From Halobacteriales archaeon (GTDB lineage Archaea > Halobacteriota > Halobacteria > Halorutilales > JAHENH01), in contig JAHENH010000060.1 of assembly GCA_018609935.1 (NCBI GenBank), positions 1 to 19,775 on the forward strand: 19,775 nucleotides of DNA, given 5' to 3'. Position 1 is the stretch's first letter. The number at the start of each line of letters is the position of its first letter. A model generated the notes under the pieces. It searched no databases. It was not told where the DNA came from and saw nothing but the letters and a program-made list of their open reading frames with translations. Positions 14,125 to 19,775 of this stretch are shown here, in pieces. Made by a program: the position numbers and the translations under genes.

Positions 14125-14147
14125 GATTACTATCTAAGAAAGTAATC
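14125..14147. repeat. Hairpin gattact/agtaatc
   Basis: Perfect 7-bp arms at 14125-14131 and 14141-14147 with a 9-base loop. On the minus strand it lies about 25 nt downstream of a TATA-like stretch (about 14153-14166), a spacing that could place it at the 5' end of a small RNA. Confidence 0.35.
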
Positions 14148-14275
14148 TTAGCCTTTAAAAATATATGAAGTTAAACTAGGTTATATAGCTATAGTTAGAT
14201 TGGTTTATTTATAAAGTAATTATTTCTGAGAAAGTCTTGAAATTCTCTTTTAGGTGTCTGGAGCTAAAAATAAGA

Positions 14276-15331
14276 TTAAGTACTGTAGATTCGGTCATTA
14301 AAATAAGGGATTATTTCTTTTGAATATTTTTCTACCCATTTCTCACTATCTTTATTTAAATTTAAAAGAATGAAGTGGTCCACACCACTTTCAATATATT
14401 TTTCTATTTTATTGATACAATCATCAACATTACCAGATATAGTAAAATCCAAACACACTTGCTCAGGATATAGTTTACCTATCTCTTGAAGATTTTTTAT
14501 TTCTTCTTTATTGTTTGGATTAACAGTCGAATAACTAATATTTTTTAGATTTTCGGGTATATCTAAATCATATCCTGCTTTTCTTACTTGTTCCGGCCAA
14601 GCTATTATGTGACGAATAGGTTTTAGTTTTTCAATAGCTTCATTTTTGTCTTCTGATATTAATGAAGCAATATATATACATTTTTCAAAATCTTGGATTT
14701 TTGTATCAGATTTTTTAACTTCAGGTTTTATTTTTTTCCAATATCTTCCGAATAATTTTGGTGGTATATGACATGGAATCCACCCATCTCCTTTTTTGCC
14801 AGCTAATTTTCTAGTTTTCTTACCCATTGCTCCAATATATATTTTTACGTCCCTTTCTGGTTCTATCTGTAGATAGGCATCGTTTAGTCCAAAATATTCA
14901 CCGTCATAGTTTGTAGGGTTTTGAGGGTTTGATTCCCATAGGTTCTTCATTATATCTATGGATTCTCCCATTCTAGTTACAGGTTTATCCCAACTTATTT
15001 TAAATGGGTCAAGGTTCATGGATTCTCCTGCACCCAGTCCTAAAATTATTTTTTGTTGGGTTAGATGTGTTATAGTAGCAAGTCTTTGTGCTAATACAGC
15101 AGGATGATACCTATGAGGATCTGAAACTGACGTTCCCAGTTGAATATCTGTATTATATCCTATGATTGTAAGTATTGACCAAGCTTCAGAAGCCTTTATT
15201 TCATTGGATGTATATAGGAGGTGGTCCGAATTCCATATACTATCAAATTTTAGATTTGAAGTTTTTTCCCCATAATTAATTAATTTTTGTGGTTTCTCAC
15301 CAGAAGGCAAAGCAGCGCCAAATTTTATCAT
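14276..15331 (-). CDS. LLM-class F420-dependent oxidoreductase (Mer-like)
   Basis: 351 residues, a luciferase-like TIM barrel. N-terminal IKFGAALPSG (2-11), FDSIWNSDHLL (29-39), IQLGTSVSDPHRYHPAVLAQ (63-82), KIILGLGAGESMNLDPF (94-110), WDKPVTRMGESIDIM (114-128), YDGEYFGL (142-149) and KIYIGAMGKKTRKLAGKKGDGWI (163-185) closely follow the order of methylene-H4MPT reductase (Mer) and related F420 enzymes. The hydride carrier should be F420, consistent with cofE in this window. The substrate is not decided by sequence alone: Mer itself is somewhat shorter (about 320-330) and this protein has a longer C-terminal part. It is divergent from top6B across a 93-nt intergenic region. Confidence 0.9.
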   Translation of the reverse strand: MIKFGAALPSGEKPQKLINYGEKTSNLKFDSIWNSDHLLYTSNEIKASEAWSILTIIGYNTDIQLGTSVSDPHRYHPAVLAQRLATITHLTQQKIILGLGAGESMNLDPFKISWDKPVTRMGESIDIMKNLWESNPQNPTNYDGEYFGLNDAYLQIEPERDVKIYIGAMGKKTRKLAGKKGDGWIPCHIPPKLFGRYWKKIKPEVKKSDTKIQDFEKCIYIASLISEDKNEAIEKLKPIRHIIAWPEQVRKAGYDLDIPENLKNISYSTVNPNNKEEIKNLQEIGKLYPEQVCLDFTISGNVDDCINKIEKYIESGVDHFILLNLNKDSEKWVEKYSKEIIPYFNDRIYST

Positions 15332-15344
15332 AAAAGAAATTTGT

Positions 15345-15354
15345 TTTGTACAAA
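15345..15354. promoter_or_regulatory. Palindrome tttgtacaaa near the predicted start of the LLM gene
   Basis: A perfect 10-bp palindrome lies 14-23 nt upstream of the LLM ATG and about 25 nt from the A/T box at 15364-15379 (minus). Its position mimics the hemQ palindrome, but 10-bp palindromes are frequent in AT-rich DNA. Confidence 0.2.
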
Positions 15355-15363
15355 CTAAAAAAT

Positions 15364-15379
15364 ATTTTTTATATATTTA
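15364..15379. promoter_or_regulatory. Divergent TATA region for the LLM gene and top6B
   Basis: The sequence ttttttatatatttag can serve both directions. To the left it puts a start near 15348 for the LLM gene; to the right near 15397 for top6B, whose GTG is at 15425. Leaders would be about 17 and 28 nt. Confidence 0.4.
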
Positions 15380-15424
15380 GTTAAAATGAAAACAAGCAAG
15401 TACAACTAGATATTAAGTGATATA

Positions 15425-16945
15425 GTGAGGAAAACAGCAAAAGATCTAGCTAAAGATCAAAGATCTATCTCTATCGCCAGATTTTTTGAAAGGAATAGGC
15501 AGATGCTAGGGTTTGGTTCACCCGCTAGAGCTCTTGTTACAACAGTCAAAGAAGGTGTTGATAACTCATTAGATTCATGTGAAGAAGGTAGTATATTACC
15601 TGATATAAATATAGAAATTAGAAAATCAGAAAAAGGTATATATAAAGTTATAATTGAAGATAATGGTCCTGGAATAATAAAAAAACAAATACCCCCTATA
15701 TTTGGCAAATTCCTATATGGTAGTAAATTTGGAAGAAGAGTTCAATCTAGAGGGCAACAGGGGGTTGGTATTTCTGCTGTAGTACTTTATTCACAGCTAA
15801 CTACAGGTAATCCAACAGTTATTGAATCAGTTACTAAAAACCAAGAAACTAGAGCAAAAATAGGTATAGATCCAGAAGAAAACGAGCCACAAATTATTTC
15901 AATGGATACCCCTGTATTAAAAGAAGAAAGAGGCATAAGGATAGAAGTAGATATAGAGTCAAGCCTACAATCAAGAAACAAACTACTTGATTATATCAGA
16001 TTAACCTCTATAGCAAATCCACACTCAGAAATAACAATAAAGGAACCAAAAGGTAACCATAGATTTAAACGATCAATTGATGAACTACCTGAAAAACCTA
16101 AAGAAATAAAACCACATCCACATGGTATAGAACTAGGTGATTTAAATGCATTATTAAGAAATACAGATGCTCAAAGATTAACCAGTTTTCTAAAGAAAGA
16201 ATTTACCTCAGTGGGATCTAAAACAGCAAAAAAAATAGAGAAAAATTTTCTAGATATTATAGATATAGAAGGAAAAGGAAAAAATGATAACTTCTTAATA
16301 AGACAGTTCGAGGAACAAGATCTAACTAGAGAACTTCTTGAAAGCATGAGAGAAAGTAATGTACAAGCCCCTCCAAAAAATTGCCTATCACCAATAAAAG
16401 AGGAGACATTAGAAGTCGCTTTAGAAAAATTAGATCCAGAATTTATTACTAGTGAAACTAGATCACCTAAAGCTTATTCTGGTGAACCATTTGTAGTAGA
16501 AGCAGCATTAGCATATGGTAAGAATATAGATAAATTTGAATTAATGAGATTTGCAAACAAAGTACCTCTAGTATATAATAAAGGTGGTTGTGTAATTACA
16601 GATGCAGTAAAAAAAATAGATTGGAATAACTACAATATTGGACCAACTGATGACAACTTCGTCCTAGTAGTTCATGTCGCATCCACTAATGTCCCATTTA
16701 CAAGTGAATCAAAAGATGCTATAGATAAAATACCTGAAATAGAAAAAGAATGTGAACTAGCAATACGTGAAATATCTCGTAACCTAAAAAGATATAGAAA
16801 CAAAAGAAAACGTAAAAAACAAAGAAAGGAAAGAAAAGAAGAACTTGAGACTCTTTATGAAATAATAGCAAAAAACTCAGCAGATGCTGCTAAAGTAGAA
16901 AAACCAGATATAAAAGAAGCACTTGATAATGTTACAAAAAACTGA
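15425..16945 (+). CDS. top6B: DNA topoisomerase VI subunit B
   Basis: 506 residues starting at GTG 15425; the sequence from there ([20 protein letters not shown], 9-28) matches the usual Top6B start, and no upstream ATG is in frame. Subunit B is the ATPase of topoisomerase VI, which relaxes and decatenates DNA with Top6A. The GHKL fold shows [10 protein letters not shown] (41-50, catalytic Glu43, Mg-binding Asn47), IEDNGPGI (77-84), [11 protein letters not shown] (93-103) and [10 protein letters not shown] (108-117). A helix-two-turn-helix region (about 227-300) and a transducer domain with [12 protein letters not shown] follow. The C-terminus ends in a very basic helix ([17 protein letters not shown]). 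The length resembles the compact Sulfolobus enzyme (about 530); the extra C-terminal domain of many euryarchaeal and haloarchaeal versions is absent. top6A follows after 85 nt. Confidence 0.95.
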   Translation: MRKTAKDLAKDQRSISIARFFERNRQMLGFGSPARALVTTVKEGVDNSLDSCEEGSILPDINIEIRKSEKGIYKVIIEDNGPGIIKKQIPPIFGKFLYGSKFGRRVQSRGQQGVGISAVVLYSQLTTGNPTVIESVTKNQETRAKIGIDPEENEPQIISMDTPVLKEERGIRIEVDIESSLQSRNKLLDYIRLTSIANPHSEITIKEPKGNHRFKRSIDELPEKPKEIKPHPHGIELGDLNALLRNTDAQRLTSFLKKEFTSVGSKTAKKIEKNFLDIIDIEGKGKNDNFLIRQFEEQDLTRELLESMRESNVQAPPKNCLSPIKEETLEVALEKLDPEFITSETRSPKAYSGEPFVVEAALAYGKNIDKFELMRFANKVPLVYNKGGCVITDAVKKIDWNNYNIGPTDDNFVLVVHVASTNVPFTSESKDAIDKIPEIEKECELAIREISRNLKRYRNKRKRKKQRKERKEELETLYEIIAKNSADAAKVEKPDIKEALDNVTKN

Positions 16946-17030
16946 TTTTTTATTGGATACATATACTAATTAAATAAGAATATAAGATAAAAAGTCATAG
17001 ACCTTAATAGCCTTATTTAACTATCTAAAC

Positions 17031-18137
17031 ATGAAAGAAAACCAAATAACATTGGAAGACATAGAAAACGAGAAAAAAGAAAATGCTATCAAAGATATTG
17101 AAGATCTGGCCAATAAAATAGTTAATGAATTTAAAAATGGAAATCCACCTCAAATTTCTATTCCTTCTAGGACAAAAAGTAATATAGAATATGATGAAAA
17201 TAAAAAAGTCTGGAAGCTTGGAGATAAACATAAAGAAAGAACGGGTAGTTCTGTAAAAGGAGCTAGAAATCTGTCTAGGCTGAGTGAAGTTTTATCCTTT
17301 CTGAGACATCAGATAGAAGAGGATAGATCTTCAACACTTCGAGAAATATATTATCTATCAGAAAACTGGGAGAAAAAATTTAAAGATCAAGACGAAAGTG
17401 ATAGAGCAATAGAAGAATTAGAATTAATTACTGGAAAAAAAAGAGAAGAATTTAATCTTAGGCCTGAAGAAGATGGTGCTACCGTAGTAGGAGATATTAG
17501 ATTAAGAGAAAATACTAAAAGAGGAAGAGAGTTACATCTTCAAGAAGACGTTGGAGAAGGAGGGTACCAGATACCTACAAAAGTGGATTCTATAGAGTTT
17601 TTAGAATGTAATGCTGAGTTCGTTATTGCTGTAGAAACAGGGGGTATGCGTGATAGACTAATAGAAAATAGATTTGATAAACAAGAAAATGCAGTTATAG
17701 TCCATCTTAAAGGACAACCTGCAAGGGCTACCAGGAGATTAATTAAAAAATTGAATAACGACATTAATCTACCTATTTTTGTTTTTACAGATGGTGATCC
17801 ATGGAGTTATAGAATATTTGCATCAGTATCATACGGATCTATTAATTCAGCTCATTTAGTACATGAACTTGCAACTCCAGAATCGGAATTTATTGGAGTT
17901 CAACCTTCAGATATTGTTGAATATGATCTTCCGACAGATCCTCTAAGCGAAAGTGACATAAAAGCTCTGGAAAATGAATTAAAAGATCCTAGGTTTGGTG
18001 AAGATGAATATTGGAAAGAACAAATTGAGCTTCAACTAGAACTAGGTAAAAAATCAGAACAACAAGCCCTTGCTAAACATGGACTTGATTTCGTAACTGA
18101 CACATATCTACCAGAAAAACTGTCAGATAAACTTTAA
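17031..18137 (+). CDS. top6A: DNA topoisomerase VI subunit A (Spo11-like)
   Basis: 368 residues, the normal size. This is the DNA-cleaving subunit, related to meiotic Spo11. The winged-helix CAP domain has [15 protein letters not shown] (99-113), whose second Tyr (Tyr108) aligns with the catalytic tyrosine. The Toprim domain gives Glu202 in VETGGM and Asp254/Asp256 in FTDGDPWSY for Mg binding. Other conserved stretches are [17 protein letters not shown] (144-160), [12 protein letters not shown] (171-182), [13 protein letters not shown] (224-236) and the C-terminal [16 protein letters not shown]. The sequence is strikingly haloarchaeal-like along almost its full length as I recall that family, except for many Lys residues in place of acidic ones. 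An AT-rich 85-nt gap after top6B leaves room for a separate promoter, but co-transcription is likely. Confidence 0.96.
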   Translation: MKENQITLEDIENEKKENAIKDIEDLANKIVNEFKNGNPPQISIPSRTKSNIEYDENKKVWKLGDKHKERTGSSVKGARNLSRLSEVLSFLRHQIEEDRSSTLREIYYLSENWEKKFKDQDESDRAIEELELITGKKREEFNLRPEEDGATVVGDIRLRENTKRGRELHLQEDVGEGGYQIPTKVDSIEFLECNAEFVIAVETGGMRDRLIENRFDKQENAVIVHLKGQPARATRRLIKKLNNDINLPIFVFTDGDPWSYRIFASVSYGSINSAHLVHELATPESEFIGVQPSDIVEYDLPTDPLSESDIKALENELKDPRFGEDEYWKEQIELQLELGKKSEQQALAKHGLDFVTDTYLPEKLSDKL

Positions 18138-18209
18138 GAATTTAATGATCTCTTTAAAAAGTCTTCCTAAAACTAGAGAAAAATAATGTCTAACTAATTT
18201 ATTTAGTGA

Positions 18210-19061
18210 TTATTTTTGTTTTTGATTATCTAAGGGAAGTCCTTGTATCCATTTTGATATTTCCGGTGATAGTGGATCTATTTCGTTTTCAGGTATGCCT
18301 ACAGTAGGTGATAGTTCTCCTTCAACGTTTATAAGTAATCTGTACGGCGATCCACGGGGAACTATTAGATATGTTCTATATCCATTATGTGTAGTCTCTA
18401 TCCTTTCTATTTTTCCATCGTCTTCCAATTTTTGGACTGTTTCACTTACACGTCCACTACTTGTTTCAAAGAGATCTTGTATCTCAGATTGGTATATTTC
18501 CCCATCCTCCTCAAGGACATCAAGTATGCCTTCTTCTAATGTTTTACCTTTTCTTTCTTCTTCTTTCGTTTTTTCTTCTGGTTCTTCAGTTCCTTTTAAC
18601 TTTACTCTATATGTTGTAATATTTCCTTTAGTTGTTTTTTCACGTTCTATTTCTTCTTCATCTTCAAGTTCTCTAACTACATCACTCATTGTTGAACTAT
18701 CGGTATCTAGTTCTTTCCATAGATCTGACTGATATGTTACACCTACATCTTCTAAAATTTCTAGTACTTCCTTTTTTAGATCTCTATCTTTCCTAGAAGA
18801 TTTTTGTTCTTTCTTAGTTGTTTGTTCTATTTCTTCTTCATCTTTTGGAGTTAAAAGATAAGTTACATGGCCTTTAGCTGTAACCTCTTCACGTTCTATT
18901 ACGTTTTTTTCTTCTAATCTTTTTATTATTTCAGAAACCCAACCATCACTCCAATCCATTTCATTATGTAGGTCCGATTGATATACTTTTCCCCTCTCAT
19001 CTATCATATCTCTAATATTTTCTAAAGCCTCTTGTTCTGAAGGAGTTAGCTTACCAGACAT
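18210..19061 (-). CDS. Triple winged-helix DNA-binding protein (archaeal MarR-like wHTH repeats)
   Basis: 283 residues with three tandem winged-helix units, about 8-71, 95-154 and 175-234. Each has a helix, the sequence YQS(D/E)(L/I) at helix 2 (27-31, 110-114, 190-194), a recognition-helix segment (WVSEIIKRLEEKNVIERE; MSDVVRELEDEEEIERE; RVSETVQKLEDDGKIERI) and a wing ending in TYLL, TYRV or TYLI. Units are joined by Lys/Glu-rich linkers. Residues 235-283 form a distinct tail (SPYRLLINVEGELSPTVGIP). There is no membrane segment or ligand domain. Archaeal transcription regulators with one or two such domains are common in haloarchaea; three in one chain is less usual. The protein should bind DNA, perhaps at a long or repeated operator. 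It is convergent with top6A and has its own promoter in an extremely AT-rich region. Confidence 0.8.
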   Translation of the reverse strand: MSGKLTPSEQEALENIRDMIDERGKVYQSDLHNEMDWSDGWVSEIIKRLEEKNVIEREEVTAKGHVTYLLTPKDEEEIEQTTKKEQKSSRKDRDLKKEVLEILEDVGVTYQSDLWKELDTDSSTMSDVVRELEDEEEIEREKTTKGNITTYRVKLKGTEEPEEKTKEEERKGKTLEEGILDVLEEDGEIYQSEIQDLFETSSGRVSETVQKLEDDGKIERIETTHNGYRTYLIVPRGSPYRLLINVEGELSPTVGIPENEIDPLSPEISKWIQGLPLDNQKQK

Positions 19062-19414
19062 TCTTCTTATATAATTAAGAATTCCAGTTACTTCCTTTTT
19101 ACTTTAAAGATTCATTTATAAAATACAAAAAAATATATATCATTTATTTTAAATATTTTTTGTTTTAATTATAAAATATTTATATATTAATAAAAAACCA
19201 AATATATAAAATAAATATATATTATTTTATATATATCTATAGTGTTTATTTCAAATATGTATTAAAGTTTTATTAAATATATATTTATTATTCAGATTAT
19301 GTTTGGTTTACAGAAAAATTAGATAGAGAGTATGAGTATCTTACCAGTTTTATAAAAACCTAAAATAATTTTTGTCCTAATTCTAAGTTTTCATAGTAAG
19401 TATAAATAATAAAG
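19062..19414. other. Extremely AT-rich gene-free region (353 bp)
   Basis: Bases 19141-19320 contain 17 G/C out of 180 by my count (about 9%), far below the rest of the window. It holds runs of ATAT and AAAT, and several TATA-like boxes on both strands, including tttataaaa at 19115-19123 that could serve the winged-helix gene (minus). I see no protein-coding region and no long repeats with a fixed period. It may simply be promoter and 3' sequence; a DNA-unwinding role is possible but no origin-recognition repeats were recognised. Confidence 0.5.
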
Positions 19415-19681
19415 TCAATATTTAAAAAGAAAACCTATAGCTGCTCCTCTAATTTCAATTTCAAAATCATTGTAGCCACATTTATCGTCAAATATATTCT
19501 TTAAATCATCTTTATCAAAGTTTACGTCTACTTCTATAATTCCATCTCTTAAATCTGTCCTAAATGATTTAACATCAATTGGAAAAGAATTATTCAGTTC
19601 TTCTTCTACTTTTTCAGCAAATTCTTCCTCCAGTTCTTTTCTTTTTTTATTACAATTTTCCAATTTTTCTTTATTAGGCAT
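19415..19681 (-). CDS. Uncharacterised 88-residue protein
   Basis: I do not recognise a family. The first 32 residues (KEKLENCNKKRKELEEEFAE, then KVEEELNN) look like one charged amphipathic helix or coiled coil. Residues 33-88 alternate short predicted beta strands with charged turns (PIDVKSFRTDLRDGIIEVDV, then NFDKDDLKNIF, DKCGYNDFEIEIRGAAIGF), consistent with a small alpha/beta fold. It has two Cys (10 and 69), no signal peptide and no membrane segment. The ATG has a TATA-like element about 40 nt upstream (about 19720, minus). Its A/T-rich codon use fits the neighbours, and the uninterrupted 88-codon length with a protein-like pattern favours a real gene. Confidence 0.6.
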   Translation of the reverse strand: MPNKEKLENCNKKRKELEEEFAEKVEEELNNSFPIDVKSFRTDLRDGIIEVDVNFDKDDLKNIFDDKCGYNDFEIEIRGAAIGFLFKY

Positions 19682-19775
19682 AAACTCTTTATATAATTAT
19701 GATAAGAGCTTAAAAATAGTTTATATCAATTAATTTGATTTAATTCTATATAGATTAAAATGTTATTTTGAATTA

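Larger units (their letters stand above)
13337..14275. other. Gene-free region (939 bp) with several repeats and hairpins
   Basis: No plausible protein-coding region, tRNA or rRNA is seen on either strand; short open stretches lack starts or break quickly. It holds a tandem gtttatagagg pair (13585-13607), inverted repeats around 13636-13676, a strongly C/A-biased stretch (13701-13830; I count about 32 C and 9 G), a 24-bp-spaced direct repeat (13933-13970) and a hairpin at 14125-14147. Scattered TATA-like boxes occur on both strands. One or more non-coding RNAs, or the regulatory region of the RCK_N gene, could lie here. Confidence 0.5.

Noticed and set aside
1..19775. CRISPR arrays, transposases, integrases, toxin-antitoxin or defence cassettes
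   Set aside because: No regularly spaced repeats, transposase motifs or paired toxin genes were found; the RHH-like protein has no toxin partner beside it.

Overview
The window is a low-GC archaeal chromosome segment (most genes roughly 30% G+C by eye). Several markers show it is archaeal: both topoisomerase VI subunits, the RNA polymerase stalk subunit Rpo4/RpoF followed by DUF655, ribosomal protein S19e followed by a PDCD5-type DNA-binding protein, the F420 ligase CofE, an F420-type luciferase-like oxidoreductase, and TATA-like boxes rather than Shine-Dalgarno sites. Several proteins look closest to haloarchaeal ones: Top6A almost throughout, a Tat-exported halocyanin-like copper protein, a HemQ/chlorite dismutase-family protein, and an AbrB-PhoU fusion beside PstB. 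The proteins are lysine-rich rather than strongly acidic. My inference is a relative of Halobacteria that does not use an extreme salt-in strategy, such as Hikarchaeia (Marine Group IV) or Methanonatronarchaeia. The copper and heme proteins lean towards an aerobic relative. This rests on remembered family features, not on a search.

Layout. From 1 to 4630 everything is on the minus strand, read right to left: rpoF, DUF655, a 51-residue ribbon-helix-helix-like protein (ATGA overlap with DUF655), a small SWIM zinc-finger protein, AbrB-PhoU, pstB, hemQ, and the 5' part of a copper protein cut by the window edge. From 4631 to 5143 there is a gene-free stretch ending in a possibly structured leader. 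A plus-strand DUF192 gene and an extended-SDR sugar-nucleotide epimerase follow. thiL (minus) diverges from a tightly packed plus-strand run: S19e, PDCD5, hisS, pyrF, cofE. Next come a MIP18/DUF59 Fe-S assembly gene (minus), a methylisocitrate lyase/PEP mutase-family gene (plus), a glutaredoxin (minus, sharing stop-codon bases) and a lone RCK_N/TrkA-N protein (minus). About 940 bp without genes (13337-14275) hold several repeats and hairpins. An F420-dependent LLM oxidoreductase (minus) diverges from top6B-top6A (plus). The right end has a three-copy winged-helix protein, a very AT-rich gap (about 9% G+C at its core) and an unrecognised 88-residue protein.

How the parts fit. Most of the window is conserved information processing (transcription, translation, topology) plus cofactor and nucleotide metabolism. 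cofE supplies F420, which the LLM enzyme would use. thiL makes thiamine diphosphate. MIP18 and glutaredoxin suit Fe-S and redox homeostasis. PhoU-PstB is half of a phosphate-uptake system whose permease and binding-protein genes are not here.

I did not find a clearly new multi-gene system, CRISPR array, transposon, tRNA or rRNA. The most unusual signals are a near-perfect 33-bp palindrome over the predicted hemQ transcription start, competing inverted repeats in the 940-bp gap, the three-winged-helix protein, the small RHH gene in the rpoF operon, and a sharp G+C and codon-usage jump at the copper-protein gene.
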